Shown here: positions 43,714 through 52,578 of the stretch, in pieces | Layout: each line of letters starts with the position of its first letter | Numbering within the stretch: position 1 is the stretch's first letter | Assembly (NCBI RefSeq): GCF_004101865.1 | Contig: NZ_CP026118.1 | Location: 1,691,001 to 1,755,000, forward strand | Source of the DNA: Halobacillus litoralis | Lineage (GTDB): Bacteria; Bacillota; Bacilli; Bacillales; Halobacillaceae | Direction: 5' to 3' | DNA length: 64,000 bases | The notes under the pieces: generated by a model | Databases searched by the model: none | Seen by the model: the letters and a program-made list of their open reading frames with translations, nothing else | What the model was told of the DNA's origin: nothing | Made by a program: the position numbers and the translations under genes

Positions 43714-46244
43714 ACCAGATGGTGCGGAGCGCGGTCCGGAGCGTGCTCGCGAGTCGGGGTCGGTTCCTGCTCACGGGCACGGCGATCGCGCTTTCGGTGG
43801 CGTTCCTCGTCTCGACGCTGGTGCTGTCCGACTCGATGCGAGGCCGAGCGGCCAGCGATATCGCCGAAGCGTTGGCCGGGACGGACGCCGTGGTGCAAGG
43901 CGTTTCCCTCGGCGAGCCAGGCGGAGGACCGGGAGATCCTGTCAGGTCGGTTCGGCAATCACTAGATCCCGATATTACTGAGCGCGTGGCTGCGGTCGAC
44001 GGCGTCGACAAGGCTGCCTCGCAATGGAAAGGCTTCGCGAAGCTGGTCGTCAACGGATCGCCGGTCGGAACCGGCACGGCTAGCGACGTCGGTCGCAACT
44101 GGGTCGCCAACCCGGAGCTCAATCCGTTCCGGCTAGAGAGCGGGCGACCACCCACTGAGGTCGGAGAGGTCGTGATCGATCGATCGCTCGCCGATGACGC
44201 AGGCGTGGCTCCGGGTGACATCGTACAGGTCCTGACCGCGACGGGGATGCACGACGCGACCATCACCGGTATTGCGACGTTCACGTCGGCGGACGCGTCA
44301 CCGCTGGAGCGAACAGTTCTGTTGCCCGACGGAGCAGTTTCCTCCTGGCTCGACACGGCGGCGCCGACCGAGGTGCTCGTCGACGTCGCGGAGGGTGCCG
44401 ACCGCGCCGAGGTGCTCGGCCGATTGTCGGCGCTGTCCGATGCCGAGGTCGTCGACGGACCCGACTACATCCGGACGATGCAGGACACCGCTACTTCACC
44501 TCTGCAGTTCCTGAACGTGTTCCTCCTGGCCTTCGCCGTGGTCGCGATTCTGATCGGCGTGACGATCATCTTCAACACGTTCACGCTCACCGTCGCCCGC
44601 CGCCGGCGGGAGTCGGGGCTCCTGCGTGCGATCGGTGCTGAACGACGCCAAGTACTCGGCGGAGTGGTGATCGAGGCGGCGTTTGTCGGAACGATCGCCA
44701 CGCTCGCCGGCCTCGTATGCGGAGTCGCAGGAGTGGGCGCGTTACGCTGGGTCGTCGGACTCACTGGGATCAGCCTGATCACCGGGCCGACGATCGTGAG
44801 CCCGACCTCGATCGCGATTGCCGCGACCGTCGGTATCGGCGCAACGCTCCTCTCGGCATGGATCCCGGCTCGCCGCGCGGCGGCGACACCACCGATCGAG
44901 GCTCTGCGCGAGAGCGCGGCGGAACCCCGGGTAGTGAGCCGAGCACGGACTGCAAGCGGACTCGTGCTCGCTGCGGTGGCGATCGTTGGAGGAGCTGTGG
45001 CTGTGGTGGGCTCGAACCCAGTGTGGCTCATGCTCGCTGCTGCCATTATCCCGGCGCTCGTGCTGTGCGGCCCGGCGCTCGTGACAGCTTCAGCACGTTG
45101 GAGCTCTCCGGTGGCCCGCCGCGCCGCCGGTGTTGGCGGCTCGATCGCAGCGGGCAACCTGGCTGCGAGCCCCCGTCGATCGGCATCGACGGCGCTCGCG
45201 ATCATGCTCGGAACCGCGATGGTGACGATGTTCGCGATGTTCGCGAGCTCACTGACGAGCGCAGTGGGAACAGACGTTCGCGACGGGCTGCGTGCGGACC
45301 TGGTGGTCACGTCGGCGACCCCCGACTTCTCGACGATCGACCCCACCCTGGCCGGCCGGATAGCAGAGCTGCCCGACGTCGACTCGGTAACTGCGCTGTC
45401 GATCGATGAAGGGATCGTGGAAGGGAAAGCCGAGATGATCGGCGGCATCGAACCGACGGCACTGCCCACTATGTTCGACCTCGACCCGATCGCCGGCGAC
45501 CTCGCAAATCTGAGCTCGGGAGGCGTGGCCGTGGTCGGTGATGACCCGGCGCTGCTTGGCGGAACCCTGGAGATCGAGTTCGAACGAACGACCATTGAAG
45601 CGCCAATCGTTGCCGTGGTCGAGAGGAGCACCGGCGGTTTCGAAGCCCCAGTGTACTTCATCGACCGTGCGAGACTCGACGACTCGGCCGGTCGTCAGCT
45701 CGATGCGCAGGTGTTCATCGACCTCGCCGGCGGAGCGGAGACGGACGCCGAGGAAAACGTGAGTACCCTGGTACGAGATACGCCCGGGTCTTTCCTGGCG
45801 ACCCAGGAAGAACACGTCGCCAGCAGCGGGAGCGAGATCGCTGCGTTCAGGAACTTCATCGACGGGATGCTCATTCTGGCGAGCTTCATCGCGCTTCTTG
45901 GAGTCGCCAACACCACGGCGCTCGCGATAAATGAACGCTCTGGAGAGATCGGGCTGCTGCGAGCGGTCGGGACTTCTCGGCGGGAGCTGCGTCGCATCGT
46001 GCGGCTCGAGGCGGCACTCCTGTCGTTCGTTGCAGCATCGATCGGTATCGCCGTCGGAGCTGGTTTCTGCTGGGCGATGATCGATGTCACTGGAGGCGCG
46101 GAGATCCCGTCCGTCGTCGTACCCTGGCTCCGTCTGGCAGTGACGCTGATCGTCGCAGTCGCAGCGAGCGTAATCGCTGCAGCGTGGCCCGCGTTCCGGG
46201 TCTCCCGGGTGCCTGTGCTCGAGCTGGTGAGCGGGGACCGCTGA
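43710..46244 (+). CDS. FtsX-like ABC transporter permease, actinobacterial-type
   Basis: An 844-residue permease with two FtsX domains. Hydrophobic segments are near the N-terminus (FLLTGTAIALSVAFLVSTLVL), around 270-390 (FLLAFAVVAILIGVTIIFNTFTL, FVGTIATLAGLVCGVAGVGAL), in the middle (GLVLAAVAIVGGAVAVVG) and near the end (FIDGMLILASFIALLGVANTTAL, LIVAVAASVIAAAWP). Large extracytoplasmic domains lie between them, including SPLERTVLLPDGAVS. The pair fits MacB-like or lipoprotein-releasing systems that export peptides or lipids or give antibiotic resistance. Strong G/C bias at third positions sets it apart from the host. Cargo is unknown. Confidence 0.88.
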   Translation: MNQMVRSAVRSVLASRGRFLLTGTAIALSVAFLVSTLVLSDSMRGRAASDIAEALAGTDAVVQGVSLGEPGGGPGDPVRSVRQSLDPDITERVAAVDGVDKAASQWKGFAKLVVNGSPVGTGTASDVGRNWVANPELNPFRLESGRPPTEVGEVVIDRSLADDAGVAPGDIVQVLTATGMHDATITGIATFTSADASPLERTVLLPDGAVSSWLDTAAPTEVLVDVAEGADRAEVLGRLSALSDAEVVDGPDYIRTMQDTATSPLQFLNVFLLAFAVVAILIGVTIIFNTFTLTVARRRRESGLLRAIGAERRQVLGGVVIEAAFVGTIATLAGLVCGVAGVGALRWVVGLTGISLITGPTIVSPTSIAIAATVGIGATLLSAWIPARRAAATPPIEALRESAAEPRVVSRARTASGLVLAAVAIVGGAVAVVGSNPVWLMLAAAIIPALVLCGPALVTASARWSSPVARRAAGVGGSIAAGNLAASPRRSASTALAIMLGTAMVTMFAMFASSLTSAVGTDVRDGLRADLVVTSATPDFSTIDPTLAGRIAELPDVDSVTALSIDEGIVEGKAEMIGGIEPTALPTMFDLDPIAGDLANLSSGGVAVVGDDPALLGGTLEIEFERTTIEAPIVAVVERSTGGFEAPVYFIDRARLDDSAGRQLDAQVFIDLAGGAETDAEENVSTLVRDTPGSFLATQEEHVASSGSEIAAFRNFIDGMLILASFIALLGVANTTALAINERSGEIGLLRAVGTSRRELRRIVRLEAALLSFVAASIGIAVGAGFCWAMIDVTGGAEIPSVVVPWLRLAVTLIVAVAASVIAAAWPAFRVSRVPVLELVSGDR

Positions 46245-46347
46245 TGCGAAGGTCTCTGCACCTGGTCCGGGGTGGCCCACGACCGGCCCCGGTGCATGCG
46301 GTTGACGTGCTCGGCTTTTATCGCGTTCGGAAAAAGGAGGTGCTGAA

Positions 46348-46860
46348 AATATAAAAAAAAGGTATTAACCATTTCTTCTGATAATACAGGGCATGGACAT
46401 AAGAGTATAACTGAATCTTTATCCGAAAAGATTGGTGTTAATAGTGATGATGTAAAAATACATGTAGCTGACGGTTTTTCACTTGAGATCTATGGTTTTA
46501 CGAAAAATATTCAAGATTTAATGTTTGCATCCGATATTGCTTTTACAAGAGGTAGCCCAAACTTTATGTTTGAAGCCGTAGCGTCAAAAAATCCACTTAT
46601 CATTACTGGTGCTTTACCTGGTCAAGAAGAGGACAACCCTGCATTTGCTCAAAAGCTAAATCTTGGCGTAGTAAGTGATGATATAAATAATATTAAACCG
46701 ATTATTGAAGATTTAATTTAAAATGATGATTATAAGTTGAACAGCATTAAAAGATCACAAAAAGCGTTCATCAATGATCATGCAGCAGAGGATATTTTAC
46801 AATTTATTTTAGAAACTGATAAACTTTATTATCAAGAAGAGACAAATGATGAAGTTAGTC
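46348..46860 (+). pseudogene. MGDG-synthase/UgtP-type glycosyltransferase pseudogene
   Basis: The frame reads KKKVLTISSDNTGHGHKSIT at the start, the N-terminal signature of processive diacylglycerol glucosyltransferases. Within 45 codons it jumps to a C-terminal part, FASDIAFTRGSPNFMFEAVA and PLIITGALPGQEEDNP, so about 200 central residues are missing. There is no start codon in frame, and a stop at 46719-46721 interrupts it before a continued match NDDYKLNSIKRSQKAFINDH. G+C content returns to the host level here. It lies right after the foreign transporter. Confidence 0.75.
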
Positions 46861-46900
46861 TTTCGTACAATTAATAATCTGTTTAACTGGCATACATGGC

Positions 46901-46946
46901 AGTATTCCAAGTAAGGAAAAGCTTATTTGGAATACTGTTTTTTTTA
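46901..46946 (+). terminator. Terminator after the glycosyltransferase pseudogene
   Basis: AGTATTCCAAGTAAG pairs with CTTATTTGGAATACT and is followed by GTTTTTTTTAT. It is a strong Rho-independent terminator, left intact although the gene before it is broken. Confidence 0.88.
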
Positions 46947-47671
46947 TAACGGTCCGGTTTCCTCACCCGGACGTTCGTGACGGACTGCAAAACCATTAAC
47001 AAATGCTTGAAAAAGTGGTTGCCATGTTTGTTACAAAAACTTTACCGGGATAAGAGGACATTAACTTAAAGTATTTAAGGAAGCATGACCTTGTTCAAGT
47101 TTTAAATTACATATCTCTTATGAAGAACAAATTACTGAATTTCTAATTAATGAAGATAAAGTTTCCAAATACAAGACAGCAAGATCAAAATACCTTAAGG
47201 ATATAAAAGTGGAAAGTTCCGAGTATATAGCTTCTTTGATTGAGCAGAGTAAGTAACCCTAGGGTGAGGAATTAATGATTGATGACCTTTTGGGGGTTGT
47301 ACAGTCAGTTTATGGAAAAAATAGTTGAAGAAATATCATTTAGAAAACATGTGGACTTACGCTTTCCTAAAAAAGGTTTAACTAAGGGAAACCACATAGG
47401 AATAAATTACTTTTCGTTGATTTTAAAGGAGTCACTTTAGTTTAAAAACTGTTTAAGTTTTAAAATAAAGGAGTTTAAAAATAACCGATAAACTATTATG
47501 TGTGACTCTACTTCTAGCCGGGTGAGTGATAAGGACGATTTATTAAGGATGAACCTAATGAAAATGAGAAGCTTAGGGATTTAAAAGATAGGTTCGGTAA
47601 AGTTGGATTACTAGTTGAGCTTGAGGAAATATACGGAAATTAGTACGTGTTTCGTAATGTAAAGGATGTTA
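46947..47671. other. Decayed sequence with short open-frame remnants
   Basis: No intact gene is supported. Remnants on the plus strand include a 50-codon tail ending ..KYKTARSKYLKDIKVESSEY..SLIEQSK near 47257, a 42-codon frame at 47312-47440 (MEKIVEEISFRKHVDLRFPK), and about 44 codons at 47550-47682 (DEPNENEKLRDLKDRFGKVG) with one internal stop. I recognise none of them. At 47438-47480 a segment GAGTTTAAAAATAACC... shares GTTTAA-AACTGTTTA and AATAAAGGAGTTTAA with 42672-42715. Confidence 0.45.
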
Positions 47672-47704
47672 TGACAAAGTGAGAAGTCAGACTTTGTTTT
47701 TTTA
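47672..47704 (+). terminator. Terminator upstream of the histidine kinase gene
   Basis: ACAAAGT (47674-47680) pairs with ACTTTGT (47691-47697), followed by TTTTTT. It ends the decayed unit before the two-component operon. Confidence 0.65.
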
Positions 47705-47756
47705 CTCCGTCAGATAATAATAAACTAAAGCAAATTAAACTTGAGGTGTAAGAGTT

Positions 47757-49088
47757 TTGACTATAAAACTTCGCTTATTCTTATCTAATGCATTAATAAT
47801 TATAATTTTATTAATTGCTTTCCAATTTGAAGAGTTGATAGAAAAGGATGACTTAGAGCTAATAATTAGTGATATTGAGCAGAGGGAAATACTAGACAAA
47901 AGCGAAGCTATTGCTTTTGCTATATATAAAGATGAAAATATCTTATACGACATAGGAGGTTTTCAGGAAAATGCACTTTTTGATATAGCTAGTGATCAAG
48001 AATCTCGTCATTATTTTACTATGGATAATACCGCACTATATTCGATAAGTAGTGGGGACTATCGACTTTATTTATCTTATGAATACGGTGGTGAAGAAAA
48101 TAAGATCAAAGGTTATAACCCCCCTTTTCCTTGGGATATTGTAATAATGGTACTTATTTTATTTGTTGCAATCTGGCTGTTAAACAGGTTGGTGTTCAAG
48201 AGTATTGTTATTCCTTTGGATATTCTTGTTGATGGAGTACGTGAAATTCGTGATGGAAACCTTAACTACCGTCTCCGATACAAAAGAAAAGATGAATTTT
48301 TAAATGTCTGTGAGGATTTTAATGAAATGGCTGGGCAGTTACAACGATTAATAGAAGCAAAAAAGAGAGATGATGCAAATAGGAGAGAATTAATTGCTGG
48401 AATTTCACATGATTTGCGTACACCACTTACATCCATTAAAGCATATGTGGAAGGTCTAGAAAAAGGTGTAGCTTCAAATCCCGAAATGAAAAAGGAATAT
48501 TTAAGGACAATAACTAAAAAGACCGATGACTTAAATCATGTTGTCAATCAACTTTTTTTGTTCTCAAAATTGGATGCAGGTGATTTCCCTCTTTCAATAG
48601 AAACCCTTGACATAGGTAGGTTGTTAAAGGTCTATGAACAAAATGTCACAACAGAGTACAATGAGCGGGGGTTGGAAACAACCTTTTTAAATTTTGCGGA
48701 AAATGTTTTCGTGAAAGTTGACTCTGTTCAAATACGAAATGTTTTCACAAATATTATTGAGAATTCTTTAAAATACGGAAACCAAGAAAATAACTCACTC
48801 AAAATAGAATGCATTCCAAGGGGAGAAGAAGTAAAAATCACATTTCAAGATAATGGACCAGGTGTGCCCGAAGACAAGCTTGAAAATTTGTTTGATGCTT
48901 TTTATAGAACAGATGGAGCTAGACGGAACCCTGGTCAGGGGAGCGGACTGGGTCTCGCCATTTCAAATAAGATCATAGAGAGATTTGGAGGTACTATTTC
49001 TGCAAAAAGTCCTTCTAATAGTGGTTTGATCATAACCATTGCTCTCCCTATAGTTGGAGGTAAAAATGAAACGGATTCTTATAATTGA
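47757..49088 (+). CDS. Sensor histidine kinase (VanS/PhoR type)
   Basis: A 443-residue membrane kinase. One hydrophobic segment is near residues 8-22 and a second at about 127-144. An extracytoplasmic sensor domain of 100 residues lies between them. A HAMP domain (IVIPLDILVDGVREIRDGNLN) follows, then the phosphoacceptor H218 in AGISHDLRTPLTS, N-box NIIENSLKYG, G1 DNGPGVPEDK, F-box FYRTDGARR and G2 GSGLGLAIS. The TTG start has GAGGTG eight bases upstream. It precedes and overlaps the response regulator gene, so HK comes before RR, the reverse of the common order. The signal is unknown; this subtype often senses cell-wall stress. Confidence 0.9.
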   Translation: MTIKLRLFLSNALIIIILLIAFQFEELIEKDDLELIISDIEQREILDKSEAIAFAIYKDENILYDIGGFQENALFDIASDQESRHYFTMDNTALYSISSGDYRLYLSYEYGGEENKIKGYNPPFPWDIVIMVLILFVAIWLLNRLVFKSIVIPLDILVDGVREIRDGNLNYRLRYKRKDEFLNVCEDFNEMAGQLQRLIEAKKRDDANRRELIAGISHDLRTPLTSIKAYVEGLEKGVASNPEMKKEYLRTITKKTDDLNHVVNQLFLFSKLDAGDFPLSIETLDIGRLLKVYEQNVTTEYNERGLETTFLNFAENVFVKVDSVQIRNVFTNIIENSLKYGNQENNSLKIECIPRGEEVKITFQDNGPGVPEDKLENLFDAFYRTDGARRNPGQGSGLGLAISNKIIERFGGTISAKSPSNSGLIITIALPIVGGKNETDSYN

Positions 49089-49761
49089 AGATGACTATGC
49101 AATAGCTGAAATAGAGAAGGATTTTCTTGTAATTAATGGTTATGAAGTAGTTATTGTAGAAGATGGAAAAAAGGGGCTGGAGAATGCGTTGTCAGGTAAA
49201 TATGATTTAATACTGCTAGACCTAATGTTACCTAACATGGATGGAATCGAAATCATAAGGAGAATTAGAGATCAATTAAATATTCCAATATTAATGGTGA
49301 CTGCTAAAACTGAGGATATAGATAAAATTAAAGGATTGGGCTTAGGTGCAGACGACTACATTACCAAACCCTTTTCTCCAACAGAACTTATAGCTAGGGT
49401 GAAAGCAAACTTGGCGCAATATGAAAGAATGTTATCGGGAGAACCTCAACTGTCAATTCCTAAAGACATTGCTTATGGGCGCCTTCGTATAAATACACAA
49501 TCACGACGGGTCTATAAAGATAACGAAGAAATATTTATTAAGAACAAAGAATATGAGTTGTTATATTTCCTAGCCACAAATCCAGAGACAGTCTTCACTA
49601 GAGAGGAATTATATACACGTATTTGGGGACTAGATGCCTATGGTGACAGTAGAACAGTTTCTGTCCATATAAATCGGATAAGAGAAAAAATTGAAACAGA
49701 CCCCTCTAATCCCAATCATGTACAAACTGTTTGGGGAGCCGGTTATCGTTTTCAGCCATAG
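49066..49761 (+). CDS. OmpR-family response regulator
   Basis: A 231-residue two-domain regulator. The receiver has acidic residues in IIEDD, phosphoacceptor D52 in LILLDLMLPNMDG, T in LMVTAKT and K in DDYITKPF. The winged-helix DNA-binding domain spans about 130-230, with KEYELLYFLATNPETVFTREELYTRIWG and RTVSVHINRIREKIE..VWGAGYRF. The start codon 49066 has GGAGG six bases upstream and lies 23 bases inside the kinase gene. It is the cognate partner of that kinase. The target genes may have been lost from the decayed neighbourhood. Confidence 0.92.
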   Translation: MKRILIIEDDYAIAEIEKDFLVINGYEVVIVEDGKKGLENALSGKYDLILLDLMLPNMDGIEIIRRIRDQLNIPILMVTAKTEDIDKIKGLGLGADDYITKPFSPTELIARVKANLAQYERMLSGEPQLSIPKDIAYGRLRINTQSRRVYKDNEEIFIKNKEYELLYFLATNPETVFTREELYTRIWGLDAYGDSRTVSVHINRIREKIETDPSNPNHVQTVWGAGYRFQP

Positions 49762-49840
49762 ATTAATCAAATATAGGGACGTGCATATTTAACATCGATT
49801 TTTGTATTCCTTTAAGCAAATTTTCACAAACCCTTAGGTT

Positions 49841-50155
49841 GCTTTATTATTTATTTTGTCCTTTTTTGCTTCGGCATTCCAGTCAGCCAATACACCTAAT
49901 TGGTTGGCTTTAATTACTGACGTAAACCTGCCAGAGCATCGAGGAACTGCCTTTAGCGTAGCTAATCTGTTTAACAGTTTAGGACGTACCCTCGGGAATA
50001 TAGGTGTAGCAATAGTACTTGGGATTGTTTCTACTCATTTTGTGGAATCATACAGCTATGTTGTAACATTATCCCTACTACAAATATTTCTTATCCCTTC
50101 TGCTATTGGTTATTTAAAATGGCTAAAGATAACGTTACTGATATCAAACAAGTGA
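49841..50155 (+). pseudogene. MFS transporter C-terminal remnant
   Basis: About 104 codons without a credible start, reading SFFASAFQSANTPNWLALIT, VNLPEHRGTAFSVANLFNSL and LGNIGVAIVLGI. This is the C-terminal half of a major facilitator transporter, with the E-H-R-G-x-A-x-S motif after transmembrane segment 10 or 11. The N-terminal 280 or so residues are absent. Confidence 0.7.
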
Positions 50156-50196
50156 AAAAAACGCTCAAACGTCGGGTCGAAGTGGATAATAAATAA

Positions 50197-50503
50197 CTCT
50201 CGGGCTTGTTATTATGGAAGCGATGGCATCCGGCCTGCCTCTCGTTGCTGCCAAGAGCGGTCCGACGTGTGAACAGATCGAGAACGAACGGGACTGCTCT
50301 ATGACCCGGAGAAGGATGGAGATTTCACAAAAACTGTATGTCGCTTTGAAGACGAGATTCTGAGTAACCGATTAGCGCTGAATGCACACAAGGATATTGC
50401 TGAGCTCGGATGGGCTGGAGTTGCTGAACAAATGGGAGATTTATATGAAGAAGTGATCGGACTGGATAGAAAACGTCCAATGAAAAAGAAAAAATTAATG
50501 TAA
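50197..50503 (+). pseudogene. GT4 glycosyltransferase C-terminal remnant with frameshift
   Basis: It begins LGLVIMEAMASGLPLVAAKS, the E-x7-E region of GT4 glycosyltransferases (the donor-binding end), and continues GPTCEQIENE. A frameshift follows near 50288, after which the other frame reads TGLLYDPEKDGDFTK and continues to KRPMKKKKLM and a stop. The N-terminal three quarters are missing. The gene once preceded gtrA, a common pairing in lipid- or teichoic-acid glycosylation loci. Confidence 0.72.
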
Positions 50504-50530
50504 GAAGCACCAAAAGAAGAGGAATAACCG

Positions 50531-50974
50531 ATGAAGAAAAAAAAGATGCGAAAAGGGCCATTTCAAATTATGACGTTCAGTGCGATCGGAATAGCTAATG
50601 CGGCAGTAGACATCGGTTCATTAAATGTGCTGCTGGTGCTTTTTCCTACAGATGAGCGGGGAATTCTCGCCTTATATAATACAATTGCTTATTCACTTGC
50701 AGTGGCAAACAGCTATTTTTGGAATTCATATATCACGTTTAGACACAGTGATGAAGGAAGCAACAGACAACGGATTGCATTTATACTCCAGGGAATTGTC
50801 AGTCTCGGTGTCAATAATCTCGTGTTTCTTGGAGCAAATCAGCTCTTTCAAATCATTGAAATCCCACGCTGGCTCAGGTATAACCTAGCGAAAGGTCTCG
50901 CAATGTTTTTATCCTTTACTGCCAGCTTTTTCATGGTAAAGCATTTTGTGTTCAGAGATTCCTCAAAAAAATAA
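50531..50974 (+). CDS. GtrA family membrane protein
   Basis: A 147-residue protein with four hydrophobic segments and the GtrA/DPMS family pattern: ITFSAIG-like start (IMTFSAIGIANAAVDIGSLNVLLV), YNTIAYSLAVANSYFWNSYITFRH, and a final FLSFTASFFMVKHFVFR. GtrA proteins are thought to move polyprenyl-linked sugars across the membrane for surface glycosylation. A GAGG site precedes the ATG. The neighbouring glycosyltransferase gene is now a remnant, so this gene may have lost its partner. Confidence 0.85.
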   Translation: MKKKKMRKGPFQIMTFSAIGIANAAVDIGSLNVLLVLFPTDERGILALYNTIAYSLAVANSYFWNSYITFRHSDEGSNRQRIAFILQGIVSLGVNNLVFLGANQLFQIIEIPRWLRYNLAKGLAMFLSFTASFFMVKHFVFRDSSKK

Positions 50975-51439
50975 TATGCAGTAACAAGTATTTTTTTAAC
51001 CCGGTTCCAGCCCTGATAGGAGGATTTGGGTTGTATAGTAGGAGGTCTCATCTTAAGGCACAACAAATATTAAGTTTGCATTTATTTATGAGAAAGCTCG
51101 TTTCTTTTTTATCAACGATCGTCTTAAATCCTTAAGCCCCCTCCCCTTCCTTCTTTTGATAACTTTTAGTATGTTAGGGGCTTTGTATCTGATACTTCTT
51201 TATTATTGTTTGATAAACATCACGCGCTAAGCTTGTTGCGGCTGTTGAGAGCCAGATATTAGCTGATGAAAAAATTAATACAAATGCTTCAAGTTCTTAC
51301 ATTATTAGAAACACAAGTGGCTCGTCACAGTATTTGAGAAGAAGACCTGTATTTTTTCTTTTAGCGATTTTTCTTCTCTTTCAAACCTCTTCATTTAATG
51401 AAGACGATGATCTTTATTGCAGACTGAATGGAAAAGCAC
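50975..51439. other. Intergenic region, no gene recognised
   Basis: About 465 bases. A plus-strand open stretch near 51230-51440 (..LVAAVESQILADEKINTN..) has no start or ribosome site and is unrecognised. The region between the end of gtrA and the convergent esterase gene shows no convincing terminator. Confidence 0.4.
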
Positions 51440-52510
51440 TTACTTTCGCAGCACCTGCAAAAAATGGCTGGAAACTTCTTTGATCGCATCCGCTGATTGA
51501 GGATAGTAGCCGAGCTTTCTGACAAAAGCATGATCCATTCCTTTATATTTAAAATGGAGTACTGGAACTCCTGCCTCTAGCTGCTGGGTGGAAAACTCTT
51601 CTCCCTGAATTCGCAAAAAATCGAACTCAGCTGTCACGATCGTGGTAGGTGGCAGAGTGGTTTTATCTTTGCGCAGTAACGGAGAAACAAGCGGCAGAAA
51701 CACATCTTCTAAATTAGTAAGATAGAGTGACTGAATGAACATAAGAGAATCTTTCATAGTCACGAGCTCTTGGCGAATTAACTCAGCATCTTTGGACATG
51801 TCATAATGTTTTACATTCCAAGTATTTCTTGATACTTCAGACAAATCTACCAGCGGGCAGAACATCCCCATATAACGTATTTCCCATTTTTCCCCTAAAC
51901 TTAACTGATGTACCCCAAGAGCAAGATTCCCCCCGACACTGTCTCCCACAAGGCCCATTTGATCAACATCAACATGAAACTTTTCGGGATTTTCGTAAAT
52001 ATATCGCACTGCTTCCAAACAATCGTTCAAGCCATCCTGATAAGGATTCTCCGGCGCTAGACGATACTCTATCCCCACTACTACCGCGTTGGCTTCTTGC
52101 GCTAAGAACTTGCAGATATTTTCCATCACGTCCATATCTCGCTCAAAAAAACCTCCGCCGTGAAGATAAATAAGGACCGGCTTTTTTTCTGTTGTCTGGT
52201 TATAAATCCCCAAGGGAATTTCATGATCCTCCAAAATGATTTTAATCGTTTCCGAACGAATTCCACTACTTAAATCTTTATTATTTACTTCCACTCTCTT
52301 TCGGGTAATTTCCAGGTCATCGATTTCGAGCGGACGTCTTACGTTCGGATCTGCCTCGTTTGTAAGAAAATTTTTCACACGCGGATCTAAACCGCGGCTC
52401 CCCTCCTGAAAAGGAATTTCTTTATTAATAACGCTTAATCTTCCTTTTTTTGAATACGTGGCATTTTCTTGTAATCTTGCGGTAAGCTCCTCGTGCGTGT
52501 GGTTCATCAC
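51440..52510 (-). CDS. Alpha/beta hydrolase, HSL-type esterase
   Basis: A 356-residue hydrolase of the hormone-sensitive-lipase family. The oxyanion-hole motif is YLHGGGFF (about 115-122). The nucleophile serine is in GDSVGGNLAL (S191), the acid residue is likely in the TAEFDFLR segment and the histidine in MDHAFVR near the C-terminus. No signal peptide is visible, so it is probably cytoplasmic. It would hydrolyse short- to medium-chain esters or lactones; the natural substrate cannot be inferred. GTG 52510 is seven bases from AAGGAGG and ATG 52507 is ten bases; both are plausible. It is a single gene. Confidence 0.87.
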   Translation of the reverse strand: MMNHTHEELTARLQENATYSKKGRLSVINKEIPFQEGSRGLDPRVKNFLTNEADPNVRRPLEIDDLEITRKRVEVNNKDLSSGIRSETIKIILEDHEIPLGIYNQTTEKKPVLIYLHGGGFFERDMDVMENICKFLAQEANAVVVGIEYRLAPENPYQDGLNDCLEAVRYIYENPEKFHVDVDQMGLVGDSVGGNLALGVHQLSLGEKWEIRYMGMFCPLVDLSEVSRNTWNVKHYDMSKDAELIRQELVTMKDSLMFIQSLYLTNLEDVFLPLVSPLLRKDKTTLPPTTIVTAEFDFLRIQGEEFSTQQLEAGVPVLHFKYKGMDHAFVRKLGYYPQSADAIKEVSSHFLQVLRK

Positions 52511-52578
52511 ATACCATCCTCCTTAGCAAAACAGCCGGGTAGCAGCCTGTAGGCTGACCCGACTGGTAAATATCTAAA

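Noticed and set aside
42937..46316. Assembly contamination as the explanation for the high-G+C segment
   Set aside because: Not excluded, but the host-like ribosome site and start, the partial duplicate at 42.8 kb, and glycosyltransferase remnants on both sides favour real insertion. Read mapping would decide.
43583..46372. Several long minus-strand open frames (257, 398, 343 and 225 residues) opposite the high-G+C transporter genes
   Set aside because: They are typical shadow frames of G+C-rich coding DNA, lack ribosome sites, have low-complexity composition, and overlap well-supported ABC transporter genes.
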